Of a stretch of DNA of 64,000 bases, positions 33,643-43,680 are shown piece by piece. Origin of the DNA: Septoria linicola (Eukaryota; Ascomycota; Dothideomycetes; Mycosphaerellales; Mycosphaerellaceae); NCBI GenBank assembly GCA_024114885.1, contig CP099427.1:744001-808000 (forward strand), written 5' to 3'. The first letter of the stretch is position 1. Each line of letters starts with the position of its first letter. Position numbers and translations under genes: made by a program. A model generated the notes under the pieces. That model ran no database searches and had not been told where the DNA came from. It worked only from the letters and a program-made list of their open reading frames with translations.

Positions 33643-34625
33643 CTACAAGACGGCAGTGGTGACGTTCTTGCAGCCTTGTGGCAGAATGATCTGCTGTCCG
33701 ACCGCAATGCTCTCCGGGACAACACTTGGGTTCAATGCGAGGATCTGACCAACGCTAGAGCCGTGAGCCTTGGCTAGGTCCACGAAGAGATCTCCGGCGA
33801 CGATGCTGTAAGTTCCGACAATGTCACACTGGCTGCTTGGGCAGACAGGGACATTGATAACATCTCCGACATCGATAACGCTGGCACGAGATTAGCACCA
33901 TAGCATTGACAGAGTGAAGTCGGGGCTATCGATGGTCGCCGCCCTTGATTGTACTTACTCTGGGTTGGCGATCTGGGTGTTCGCCGCGATCAAGGAGTCC
34001 AAAGTTATGTTAAAGCCTAGAGCCAATGATTAGTGTCCAGGTGGTATGCCACACAAGACCTACGTACTCTTGGCGATAGCAGTGAGAGTATCGCCGCTGC
34101 GCACGATGTAGTTGCTTGGAAGACCTGGGACGCAAGTCTCGGTAGCCTCTGGCTCTGGAGCTGGGACACAGGTGGAGTTGTCGACGGAAGTGCAGCCGAC
34201 TGGAATAGTGAGGATCTGTCCAGCGTTGATCAAGCTGCGAAGTGTTAGGATCAGGTTGACATGACAGAATCGAATTCGGAGACGGTTCTTGTCAAGAGCA
34301 CTGACTTGATGTTGGTGATGTTGTTTGCGGCAGCAATGTCGCAGACACCCGCGCCAGATGCGCTCGCGATGGAAGTAAGAGTGTCACCAGAGACCACAGT
34401 GTAAGTGCTAGAGGAGGTAGCACCACATGGGAGGGTGTCGTTGACGGAGGAAGAGCCGAAAGCCTTTGGGCTCTTGTCTTGGCCTGATGGCGCGTTAGTG
34501 CCAATGGAGTAGGAGATGCTGTAGCTCGGCGCCTTTGGTCCCTCGCGGTGTGCCTCACGTCGAAGTACGGATCCGTTGGCGACAGCACCCATAAGGGCTG
34601 CGGTGGCGTAAATGTAAGACTTCAT
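33643..34625 (-). CDS. Secreted three-LysM protein
   Basis: Four exons: 34625-34306, 34234-34068, 34016-33959 and 33880-33643; 260 residues. A signal peptide covers about residues 1-18, followed by an LRRE site that could be Kex2-processed, then a Ser-rich stretch. Three LysM motifs follow at about 74-120 (TYTVVSGDTL), 148-195 (NYIVRSGDTL) and 204-252 (a more divergent GTYSIVAGDL). Paired cysteines sit around the domains (Cys121, 129, 141, 196). Introns fall inside or between LysM units and each restores the motif. LysM binds chitin or peptidoglycan oligosaccharides. In plant-associated fungi such proteins shield hyphae or sequester chitin fragments from host receptors. That role is inference here. 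The protein has no transmembrane segment or catalytic domain. Confidence 0.88.
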
Positions 34626-34785
34626 CTTGATCGAAGTTTCAGTGTGTGCTTGTGGTAAGCGTCTGGTTGCTGAATGCTTTCAAATGAGTGTGTTTGCAAC
34701 GAGCGACAGGTAAATGAGTGACTAGAGCGGGCTTAGCAGTTGTGCAGTGTTGACGAACGGAAGGTGGTTTGTACCTGGATTTCTT

Positions 34786-34791
34786 CTTATA
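34786..34791 (-). promoter_or_regulatory. TATA-like box of the LysM gene
   Basis: TATAAG on the minus strand, about 160 bases upstream of the LysM start codon. A distance of this order suits a TATA element given a 5' UTR of about 100 bases. Confidence 0.35.
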
Positions 34792-35852
34792 CCAAGACGC
34801 CTAGTACGACCTGTTTCTGAAGATGCTCCGTATGTTCCGGTCTCGGTTCAATGTCGCTACATTCGATCAGTTAACGCTTTTCTGCTTGGCCTTGCCACAT
34901 AGCGTGTCTCTAATCCCTACCAAGTCAGCACCAAGTATCGCCTGAATGGGCCCAGAAAAGTCGTCGCACTTGGTTCTGGCGCCACTAGTTGCAGTGTTTG
35001 GGCGAAGAAGTGAAGGTCAAGGAGAAAGAAGTAAAGCGGGCTCGTACACGAGTTGGTCAAATCTCGGCCCTCCATGGGTAGTACCTGGTCACTGCACTGG
35101 GGTAGTCACCACATCCTTGCACGGCATTAAAGCGATCACGCTTCGTCGTATGTTCTCGACTGCTGGTCCATGCCTCAGAGCTCGACTTTGCGCACCAGAT
35201 TTCCTACGAGTATGCACAATTATAAGATTGCGTCGTCTGCGTGTCGCGAAATGCTTGATGCTCGATCCCGTAAACACCAAAGGCCGTATTTACTGTAATA
35301 TCAGCTTAGTAGAGGCGTTCAGTCTGCTTTGCAAAGGTGCTCTGGAGCACTTTCTGTTTCGCGCTTCCGCCATTGCCACTCAATTAAGGAATAGCGCAAG
35401 AGTCGTGTGTGACGTGGACTAAGTGCGCCAGCGGCGATGCTCAGCTTTTCTAACCGCAGCACCAGAATCTGTATCGCGAGAACCATCTTGTGCCGCGATT
35501 CATTGATTGCTACAGGTGTCAGGTGAGGGAGGTGGAGGGAGGCCCAGATGTCGTAAAGCAGCTTGGGACTTGCGAGTCCACCGAACGTGCTCCAGGAAAT
35601 ATCGGTAGAGCTTCATCTCAACAGAAGATGACGACTACCGAAGGTGTCTGAAGCCCCGACAACGCGTTGAGGCGTTCAGCATGAGGCCCCGATGCGAGGA
35701 CTCTCAATCCAAAGATATTCTGGACCAGCATTTCAGGCGATTGCCAGATGGCCACGTGCAGTAGTGTAGGCTAGTTCCAGCGGCCCCAGTCTAGTCCACC
35801 TCACTTGGTACAGTTGCCAAGACGCTTTACGGTGGTCAGGAGTGTCCAGCGG

Positions 35853-35858
35853 TATAAA
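35853..35858 (+). promoter_or_regulatory. TATA box of the small cysteine-rich gene
   Basis: A consensus TATAAA 147 bases upstream of the start codon at 36000. Confidence 0.4.
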
Positions 35859-35999
35859 GATCTGACCGTCTACGTTGCGATCATGCATACACAGAAAGCT
35901 TACCAAACCTGAGAGACACAGCGTAGAGATATCAGGACACCGTCATCAAAGCAGGAAAGACCCATCCAACGAGCTCGCGCCATCAGACCCTTTCCGAAT

Positions 36000-36416
36000 A
36001 TGAAGCTCATATTCTCGCTTGCCACCCTGTTCATGGGCACCGCTTTCGGGCTCTGGGTGAGTTGTTCCGGCGGAAACAAGCCAGGCCGTGTGTGGCTCAC
36101 TGACTTTGTGTTCATAGAACTGCCAGCGCCCGAAGATTCTCCCGAATGGTCGACCGGACGGAACAGCCGGAACATGTGTTGGTGAGGCCGTCTGACGATG
36201 CGTATCCAAACATACATTGGGGCCGAGTCTTCACATGCGGGATGCTAATACTCTGAATCAGGTAGTCAAGGAGACGTCGGAGTGCTTTTCTGCAACTTTG
36301 TGAGTCACAGCACGGAGACAGTCGCAGATGCTGGCTAATTTTCTCCGAAGGCTCGTCCGTGTCTAGTGACGGGCAATGTATGCATACCGATCTCAGGTGG
36401 AGCGAACTGTTCTTGA
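36000..36416 (+). CDS. Small secreted six-cysteine protein (effector-like), four short exons
   Basis: Exons 36000-36056, 36118-36181, 36262-36299 and 36351-36416 give 74 residues. Each intron has GT-AG ends, and a branch site is visible in each (CTGAC, GCTAATAC, GGCTAAT). The frame stays open only when all three introns (61, 80 and 51 nt) are removed. Residues 1-17 form a signal peptide (MKLIFSLATLFMGTAFG). The mature ~57 residues hold exactly six cysteines, in NCQ, TCV, FCN, PCL, VCI and NCS, ending two codons before the stop. Small size, an even cysteine count and secretion are typical of apoplastic fungal effectors, antimicrobial or surface-active proteins. I do not recognise a named family. 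The gene lies divergent from the LysM gene. Confidence 0.65.
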
Positions 36417-36637
36417 GTGGAGATGATGTCTAGGCCGTGCATTCAGCTCGTCTCATGGGACGCACATCGTAGGTTTGGCCTACATGAGCCTAGTTGAAAC
36501 AAGAGTATCTACACTCGTCTGGATATCTTGCACAAGCCGAGAGCGAGAAGGCCTAAGTTCGTGCACATCGGGTTCAAGTGGAGGCTGCAAAGGGTGGCAT
36601 TGAGGAGTGTTTCCAGTAAGCCTCAACTTTCAGATCG

Positions 36638-37600
36638 TCATATCCTCGAAGAGCCGCCAGCGCTGCCAATGCGTCCGGTAAACTCCAGCACCCGCTTCAC
36701 CATATCTTGAACCACATCCTCCGGATTGCCGTTGTAATTATGAGTCGCGCCCTTGACAACGCCACTCGCCTGGTCTACAACACCCCCGCCTTCCTTGACA
36801 GCAGAAGTCCATCTCTGTACCAGCTTCTCCTTATCCACAGTAGCCGGCACACTCTCGTCGCTACCACTGTACAGGATCAGAAGTGGCGTTCTTGAAGGCA
36901 ACTTGCCAAAAGTCGATTTGAGGCGCTCGTCAGGCAGGTCTGAACTGAAAAAGTCGTCTGAGCCTGAGTGAGCCGGTCCAGGCGAAGACACGTCAACCCA
37001 TCTCTTTGCGGAGATAGCTAGTCTTCCTCCAAAGACATTCTTAGTCAACTTGTTCGGGAGCACGTCTCGAGCTTGATTCTCCCTGCACATCTTTAACGCA
37101 GTCTGATCAATGTTGTGCTTGACATCTTTAGGAAGCTCGTTCTCGATAGCCTCCCGATCGGAAACGGGCGCCTGCAGTATCACGCCGTCCACAGCAGGTC
37201 TCTTCTCAGCACCTTCACCAATAGTATATTCCATGCAGTCTTGGCAGCCTGTGGAATGTCCAGCAATCACCAGTTTACCGCCGGGCCTTCTCTCTTTGAT
37301 ATATGCGATGATTCGAGCCACATCCTCGGCATCCTTCGCAATACTAGTGGTGCCCCAGCTGTACCCACTCGAGGAGAGGCTTGCTGTGAGGAGACTCCAG
37401 TCCGGGCCAAGAGCTTGTGCAATAGTGAAAGGATATGCCACTTGGCCCGGCGTGTCAAACATGCCCCCGATCCATAGCAGAGTATTTACGCTTTTACCAG
37501 ATGCAAGAGGCTTGGATGGCTCAAAAGCAGAAAGATTATTGGGAACGTAGTGCAGAATCCCAGGCGTTGATGTCGCCGGTGTTGAACTTGAGAGCTCCAT
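36638..37600 (-). CDS. DUF1749 alpha/beta hydrolase
   Basis: A single exon of 320 residues. The fold is recognised by LLWIGGMFDTP (oxyanion-side strand), the nucleophile elbow GHSTGCQD, the strand GVILQAPVSDRE, and a C-terminal ILYSGSDESVP segment carrying the likely catalytic Asp, with a His in GATHNYNG. This is the layout of the fungal DUF1749 family, cytosolic serine hydrolases of unknown substrate. No signal peptide is visible. Its 3' end faces the small cysteine-rich gene. Confidence 0.88.
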   Translation of the reverse strand: MELSSSTPATSTPGILHYVPNNLSAFEPSKPLASGKSVNTLLWIGGMFDTPGQVAYPFTIAQALGPDWSLLTASLSSSGYSWGTTSIAKDAEDVARIIAYIKERRPGGKLVIAGHSTGCQDCMEYTIGEGAEKRPAVDGVILQAPVSDREAIENELPKDVKHNIDQTALKMCRENQARDVLPNKLTKNVFGGRLAISAKRWVDVSSPGPAHSGSDDFFSSDLPDERLKSTFGKLPSRTPLLILYSGSDESVPATVDKEKLVQRWTSAVKEGGGVVDQASGVVKGATHNYNGNPEDVVQDMVKRVLEFTGRIGSAGGSSRI

Positions 37601-38244
37601 GGGTCTAGCTCAGTCTTGATCGGAATTGTCGCAATCTCCAGCCGTCAGTATAAGAAGAGAGTGGTCTCGGACAATTTTGTGTCAGAGCTGCTGGGCGATG
37701 ACAGTGTGTTGCATAGTTAGAGCCTGTGATGGATTGAGGACAGCTCGTACGACTTCTGTGAGTGGAGACAATCCCACAAGTTCTTTTCCTGCTGTCACAT
37801 CAAGCTGTCTCCCCACCCAGTCAGCCACAACAAGTCTCACACATATAGGACAAGCCAATATTTTCAGCTCGTATCAGTGGCAGCCAAAATGGGCCTTGGG
37901 CGATCAGTAGTACGCTACCCTCAGCGCCGGCGAAGTCCATGAAACGCAAGCCTCCATCTGCCGCCCAGATGCAGAACTACTCACTACTCAAGTTCGCTAT
38001 GGCAGATGTAGCGGAAACCTCCAATGTAGGCCATACAAGTACCTTAGAAATACTTTGTTGGCGGCCAGTTACAAGCTTGACTATGCACATCGCACGCGTC
38101 ACTCCAAGCAGATGCGATCGACAGAAGGATGCATGCCGCCTACATGCTCACCTTGGTTGCCTAGCTCGCCGTTACTACTGACCCATCTCGTGTCAAATGA
38201 ACACTTAGTACTTTCACTTACAGTGTGCACGCCGATGCCAGTAA
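37601..38244. other. Intergenic, possible upstream exons of the 38.2-kb gene
   Basis: Plus-strand frames at 37939-38181 and 38055-38267 might contribute exons to the next gene, but no convincing splice path was found. Confidence 0.3.
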
Positions 38245-39013
38245 GCGAATATCAACGCGGAAGCTGAACAGAAGATATCGCGCGATGCGAATGCCACGAT
38301 CAACGCACAAACACCCCAAGACTTGAAAGAACTGCTCGAGAACCTCACTGGCGATGTTGGTACTAAGTTTCTCATAGTGTTACATCTCTACTCGCCATTG
38401 CTCGAAGAAGGCTGGGACATCATCGAAACAAAAGACTGGCAGGAAAAGGCAGGCCGAGGTCGTAAGGTGATTGACCCGATGTACGCTCTGTGGGCTACAG
38501 CAATCCGCGAGGTCGCGTTGCCGCCATTATTCAGTATACGAGCTCCAGATCTGCAGCTCGAGTTCGTCTTCGACATCCTCCGACCGTCTCACATGGCTTC
38601 ATTCTTTCCAGCCGAATTCGAATACCGAGGCCTGCATCGAATCACCTCTCTCCTCAAGCATAAGTTCAAGTCTGTCGGAACACTGAGCGCCACTCTCCAG
38701 AACGCGCCATGCTGGTGCAAGCTGGCAGAAACAGAGAAGCACATTGCACTGCCAAAGAATCAGAGCCACCCTGTCACTCGCGAATCCCATGGTCGTGATG
38801 GCATTCAGTGGATAAAAGGACCATTGGCGGGATCCGGCACACCACAATTCCGTATTTGGAGGCAGCCAGCTACGATACGAAGAGAGGCTGAAGATTGACT
38901 TCAACCCTGACGATCATAAAGGTTCGTGCGACCGGAAGTGTCTGAAGCTCGCAAGGGAACACCGGGACGATGAGTATTGGACGAAGAGGCAAGCAACGGC
39001 AGCTGGGGGCTGA
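38245..39013 (+). pseudogene. Unrecognised protein gene, structure unresolved, possibly frameshifted
   Basis: A coding-like frame runs from about 38245 (no ATG at its start; the first internal ATG is 38479) to 38898. A second frame, overlapping its end, opens after a stop at 38813-38815 and runs to 39013 with equally protein-like content (FGGSQLRYEERLKIDFNP, then a Cys/Lys-rich stretch). The two could be joined by an unrecognised intron or by a frameshift near 38820-38855. No family is recognised. The first part is helical and hydrophobic-aromatic, reminiscent of the many lineage-specific F-box-associated proteins in Dothideomycetes, but that is a guess. A degenerate gene is possible. Confidence 0.3.
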
Positions 39014-39522
39014 AATGCGGTGCAATGCACGTACAGGAATCAGTGCAAGCCCATCGTTCTCTGTGATCTCTCTGTCAGCTGAAGAGCCTGCTGGGAGCGT
39101 AATGCCACAGATCATAGAGCGAAAGCAGAGAAAGCAGCCACTTTCACTCGTCAAAATGTAGGAGACGTCACGATTCCCGCTCATGTAGCTTGGGCAATTC
39201 CCGCGCCAGAAATCAAGTATCTTCCCTGTCAACGCTATTCTACCATTGATGTCGACGGGCATGACGATGAGCACCGCAATATACGATAGGTATCGAGCTG
39301 GGGTAGGGGCAGATACTGCTCTTCTCTGCAAGTCTGCAGAACGATTAACATGCATCTGCCTCTGGTTGCACTTCTATCTGAATATTGGCGAGCTGGATGG
39401 TGAGAGGACCAGTGCACACTGGAGGCTAGAGTGAAGCAGGGATACTATTGATACTTGTACATCGTTGAGCTAAAGTTCGCTATCTGAATGGAGTGAGCAT
39501 ACTTCACTACCGGGTAAGCTGT
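39014..39522. other. Intergenic
   Basis: The minus-strand frame covering 38870-39355 overlaps the preceding frames and lacks features. I see nothing else. Confidence 0.35.
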
Positions 39523-42063
39523 TCACAGATACTGATTGATGAAAGCCTCCACATCATCTCCCGAGGCGTCCCATGCAGCAGCACGCTTGCTCTGCAGCTT
39601 CTGCTCGCGCTCAAAGGCTCCGACGTGTACCAATAACTCTCGGTGATATTCCTTCGCATCGACAATTCTCTCCTCCTTCCGCGCGTGCACAGCTCTCTGA
39701 AGCACCGAAAGCTCCTTCGCACGATGTTTCTCCTCTTGCTCAATCAGAAACATAGTGCGCCTGCAATGCTCCGCTACCATTCTCTCCGTGCCTTTCTCTT
39801 GATCGACCATGTACTCGGTCAACTTCTGGGCACATTCGACCATTCTATCGAACAAGCTGAGCTGATGCGGTTTCAGGCCAGCTGTCCACTGCCCGAGATC
39901 AGTCTCCACGAAATCATTGACCAAAGTCTTCTCCGCAGAATCATGGTCGACTAGGGTCTTCTCTGGGTCGTCATGATTTTCATCAACAATCGGAGCGACG
40001 GAAAGGCGGTGGGTCGCTTTTGCCATTGGTCGTGCTTGACGCGATGCAGTAGTTATAGGCTCTGGGGCCACGGAGGACTTTGGTAGCTCGATGGAAACCT
40101 TTGAAGCCAGAAGTGGGTTGTTCGTCCTTGTCTCCGTTGCGGCAACCGTGTTGCCATGAAGCGCGTGGGCTTTGTTGCCGTGGAATGGGTTACCGAACTC
40201 AGAAGCACGTTTGTCCTCAGCCAGCATCTGCTCCACCTGCGACTTGCTTGCTTTTAATGTGGTCGGAGCTCCAGCTCGAGGCGAGGCAGGCACAGCTTTG
40301 GCGTTGCTCGACATGCCATGGCGTGGATCATGGGTCTCCTGCTGGGAGAACGTTTCGAGCACGGTTCGCAAGGGGTCTCCTATTCCCATGCCCTGCGGAA
40401 CCGGGCTACCGACTACGTCAACTGTCTGCACGCCTTGAGAAATATGTCGTCTTGGCTTCGCTATCTCTCGAACTTCTGGCGGCTGCGCATCCGTGTCTGG
40501 CTGCGCTCGTGGTGCCGGGGTGGCTAACGATTTGCGGAGAGGACTGTGGGCGATTTGGGCTGAAGTGATTTCGACTATCTCTGATTGCTCTGGTCCCACA
40601 TCTGGTGTCGTCTCACGCTGAATGAGCATCGGCTGGCTCGGTCTGTGAGATGTCTTCGGAGAGTTGTCGTCAATCTCAGGATACTCCTCTTCGTCGTCCG
40701 CTGCTTGGGCCTTAGGCCAAAGCCCGCTCACTGCTTCGCCCACATTCTCTGCCACGTTACTGGACTTTGGTCTATACGTGCTCTTTGCAGGGCGACGACT
40801 GGTGGGCAACAGGGTCAAATCTTCCTCCACCTGGGCCACCGTCTTGGTACTGTTAGCAGCCGCAGCTGCACGGCTCGACCGGGCCCCTGAGGTTCTAGAT
40901 GACAGAACACCTTGATTCAACGCGCCCTGCTTTCCGAAACCGATGAGGTTGACCTTTTTCGACGAGCGTGCTGCTTGTGCAAACAGCTCTCCATCGTCAC
41001 TATCATGATGAAGGCGTCTCGCCGGCGGGCTCGAACGTGCTGGAGCTGGAGTTCTGGGCAGCACAGGCTTCGAGACGGGCGCCTTTGGAGGCGCAACTTG
41101 AGCGTCTTCGGCTATGTCTTCAGGCAGCAGGCTCGAGATCTCACGGTCGGAGATGACTATTGCATCGTCCTGGAGCTGAGCCTTGCCTTGCTGTGATGCC
41201 TTCGCCGCAGGCACACATCGTCGCTTGGTCGGCGGCTGGCTGTCATCTGTTGCCTCGTCGTCCTCAATTCGAGGCTGGCTTTTGGGTGCAGCTTTCACTT
41301 TGGCTGCCCGTGCGACAGGCTTGCGTGCTGGTTGGGACGCCTTGCTCAGGGTGGGTTTGGCGGCCGTGGCACGTCCTCGCTTCTTCCCTGGCGCAGGTCT
41401 CTCAGCAACACGGGCTGTACCATTCGTGCGCATTGTGGGAGCCGCTGATTCAGAGTCATTTGATTTCCGCTTTCGAGTGTCTCCAGCTGGACGCATGGTG
41501 GTGGTTTGTCGAGCTTCCTGTTTGGCGGCTTTGCGTTGACTCACTTGCAGCGAGACTGGCACTTGAACCGGCTGTTCTTCGACCACGATACCACGCCGTG
41601 CCCATAATTTGGCCGCTGCACCGCCAGCGAATGGTCGTGCTGCAGGCAGCTTGCCAGCTTTGGCGACAGATGTCATGGCCTCTGTTTGAGATGTTGCGCT
41701 GTCAACAGTGCTGAAGCACTTGCTGGAGTTGCTTCGATCACTGCTGCTGCGACCAGGCTGTTGTGGTTGAGCTGCTGGAAGATGCGCTGGCTTCAGTGGC
41801 ACTTTCTGACTTGACTTTCGCGGTGTCGTGTCGTAAAGCTCATCAAAAGCTGCAGGCCGTGGCTCGGTGACTCCGAGTCGGTTTTTTGCGTATTCGTATG
41901 ACTCTGGAACTACTTGAGTCTCTGTGGCATCCACGAGCAGGCCGGCAGCAGCTTGCGTCTCGCCACCCTGCGAGTCTGGAACTTCGCGCACAGGACTTGT
42001 GGTGTGATCCTGCGAGACGTTCAACGTCGCTTTGGTCTCGACACTCTTGATCCTATGTGCCAT
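39523..42063 (-). CDS. Large disordered nuclear-type protein with C-terminal coiled coil
   Basis: A single exon of 846 residues, using the ATG at 42063; the frame extends a few codons further but without an ATG. Residues 1-650 are Ser/Pro/Arg/Lys-rich and disordered, with several basic clusters (KKRGRATAAK, TKRRCVPAAK) that look like nuclear localisation signals. The C-terminal ~120 residues form a charged helical region rich in Glu/Arg/His (DRMVECAQKLTEYMV ... HARKEERIVDAKEYH), ending in a short acidic tail. I do not recognise a family. A chromatin- or cell-cycle-associated role would fit the composition but is not shown. Confidence 0.7.
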   Translation of the reverse strand: MAHRIKSVETKATLNVSQDHTTSPVREVPDSQGGETQAAAGLLVDATETQVVPESYEYAKNRLGVTEPRPAAFDELYDTTPRKSSQKVPLKPAHLPAAQPQQPGRSSSDRSNSSKCFSTVDSATSQTEAMTSVAKAGKLPAARPFAGGAAAKLWARRGIVVEEQPVQVPVSLQVSQRKAAKQEARQTTTMRPAGDTRKRKSNDSESAAPTMRTNGTARVAERPAPGKKRGRATAAKPTLSKASQPARKPVARAAKVKAAPKSQPRIEDDEATDDSQPPTKRRCVPAAKASQQGKAQLQDDAIVISDREISSLLPEDIAEDAQVAPPKAPVSKPVLPRTPAPARSSPPARRLHHDSDDGELFAQAARSSKKVNLIGFGKQGALNQGVLSSRTSGARSSRAAAAANSTKTVAQVEEDLTLLPTSRRPAKSTYRPKSSNVAENVGEAVSGLWPKAQAADDEEEYPEIDDNSPKTSHRPSQPMLIQRETTPDVGPEQSEIVEITSAQIAHSPLRKSLATPAPRAQPDTDAQPPEVREIAKPRRHISQGVQTVDVVGSPVPQGMGIGDPLRTVLETFSQQETHDPRHGMSSNAKAVPASPRAGAPTTLKASKSQVEQMLAEDKRASEFGNPFHGNKAHALHGNTVAATETRTNNPLLASKVSIELPKSSVAPEPITTASRQARPMAKATHRLSVAPIVDENHDDPEKTLVDHDSAEKTLVNDFVETDLGQWTAGLKPHQLSLFDRMVECAQKLTEYMVDQEKGTERMVAEHCRRTMFLIEQEEKHRAKELSVLQRAVHARKEERIVDAKEYHRELLVHVGAFEREQKLQSKRAAAWDASGDDVEAFINQYL

Positions 42064-42219
42064 TGCGATCCATCTCTGTGGGGACTGTGGTGAGTAGTGA
42101 GGGAGAGTCAAGGTATGGAAGCGGAAGTGAAATGGACAAGATAACGCTCCTGCACGCCTGTTTCAGATTTGGCAAGCACGATCGTTAGGAAGGAACGCGC
42201 TGCAGACTCACATTTCACG

Positions 42220-43458
42220 TCACCGGTTACTACAGACTGTCGCTTTCTCGAGATCAAGCCCTCTCGATGCTATGCCCCTTTCACTTCCATTGCAGACCAT
42301 TTTATCGTTTTTGTCAGGATCATCGTCTCCTATGGTCCTCTCGCCCTCGCCAAACAACGGCTTGTAAACCAAATCATAGGTGGTCCATACAGCCTTGAAC
42401 ACAGCCGCAAAGAGCGACTTCAGCCAGCCTGGCAGCAGACCATCCTTGTCCGCGAACACTTTCCCAAGTCCGAAGAGGAGCATTACGAGTGGTACCCAGG
42501 TCGTCACCAGCACTGCCTGTCCCATCCGCTGCTTCACGGTTGTGATTGTGAATGAATGCAGTGATTCTAGGTACTCGCGATACTCGACAGGAAGCGCACA
42601 CTCCTCCGCACCATCTGTGATCAACTTCAAGTATCGCGCAGATGCCTGTGCGTAGCTCTGGTCGGGACGCTGAAATCGGGCGCCGTCTTTGAGTGGCTGT
42701 TCTCCATCTGGCACAGCAGGCGCAAACAGGGTGTGGGCCTTGAAAGACGCCGTAGTTGGGTAATTGGGAACTGCAGTTCGTGGATCGTCGCTGGCGAATG
42801 GATAGCAGTCTACTAACACGTCCTTGTACGAAGCTCCACCGCCCTCTGTTGCGATGATGTGTGCATAGTCTTCGGCTGTGACCTCGTACACTACGCCTAT
42901 GAGGCCTTTGTGCCAACGATTCTTTCTATAATCTGCGGTTCGCCTGCTGTCTGCACTGAGCAAAGGTTTTTCCTCGCTCGCATGATCATCTCGTGGAGGA
43001 TCGTTCTCGGGATCACGGATAGCGCTGTTCGCGAAGCATGGCTCGGTGTACGGTATGCCAGGGAGATCAAAGGTCATCCGAAGTGTCGGCACCTGAACAT
43101 TAATCTGCGCAAGTGGTCTGATACCACGGCCCTTCTTTGGATCCTGGAACTTCTCATACGCAAGGTTACTGCCGTAAGCAAGATAGAGAACTGTGCCTTT
43201 CTTCGAAGGCTCTTTTGCGAATTGTGCTACATCATATGGCTGATCGTCGAGGGTCGCAGCAAGCCGCTTGCTACAAGGACGTGGTACGCGGGTTCGCTCG
43301 ACTGACGGGCAGTTGCAGTGGTGTCGACTGGACAAGGTTCTGTCCTTGATGGCGTGCGAGCATGTGTAAGCTGATGCGGCCGCCCGACTATTGGCTGAGG
43401 TTCGATCGTGCTCCATCCTGGTCAATACAAGGCTAGCTTCGCCAGATCTGGAGTACAT
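42220..43458 (-). CDS. Gamma-glutamylcyclotransferase-like protein with C-terminal TM segment
   Basis: A single frame of up to 412 residues. The GGCT-like fold begins at LYLAYGSNL (substrate-loop motif YGSN), continues through LRMTFDLPG and CFANS, and has the conserved acidic position near the GVVYEVTAEDYAHI strand. The Glu in IIATEGGG follows and is the likely catalytic base. A hydrophobic segment (LVTTWVPLVMLLFGLGKVF) and a short tail follow, so the protein is membrane-anchored. The first ~65 residues are Cys/Arg-rich and look unlike the family. The true start may be the internal ATG at 43416 or an unseen first exon. Fungal relatives include enzymes of glutathione and epipolythiodioxopiperazine metabolism; no such cluster is seen here. 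Confidence 0.75.
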   Translation of the reverse strand: MYSRSGEASLVLTRMEHDRTSANSRAAASAYTCSHAIKDRTLSSRHHCNCPSVERTRVPRPCSKRLAATLDDQPYDVAQFAKEPSKKGTVLYLAYGSNLAYEKFQDPKKGRGIRPLAQINVQVPTLRMTFDLPGIPYTEPCFANSAIRDPENDPPRDDHASEEKPLLSADSRRTADYRKNRWHKGLIGVVYEVTAEDYAHIIATEGGGASYKDVLVDCYPFASDDPRTAVPNYPTTASFKAHTLFAPAVPDGEQPLKDGARFQRPDQSYAQASARYLKLITDGAEECALPVEYREYLESLHSFTITTVKQRMGQAVLVTTWVPLVMLLFGLGKVFADKDGLLPGWLKSLFAAVFKAVWTTYDLVYKPLFGEGERTIGDDDPDKNDKMVCNGSERGIASRGLDLEKATVCSNR

Positions 43459-43680
43459 ATAATGTCTGCTCCGATATTGAGACTACAGACGCTTCTGTAG
43501 ACACTTTACACTGGCAGGAGAGACCTCGACGGCAGAGCGCGTCTGCTTATCATATCAAGACGTCAAGCGCATGCACAAAACGGCGTTCCGGCACTGCTTT
43601 GTCCCGACCCTCCTTCGCGGCTCGCCATCGACCAGTGAACAAGCACCACCATCATCGACGCGACGCGACCATTAGTAAAC

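Larger units (their letters stand above)
34626..35999. other. Divergent intergenic region, LysM gene / small cysteine-rich gene
   Basis: About 1.37 kb shared by two divergent secreted-protein genes, with a TATA-like box near each end. I see no additional gene. Confidence 0.4.

Noticed and set aside
38870..39355. 161-codon minus-strand frame
   Set aside because: Partly antisense to the better-supported plus-strand frames at 38245-39013; no family features.
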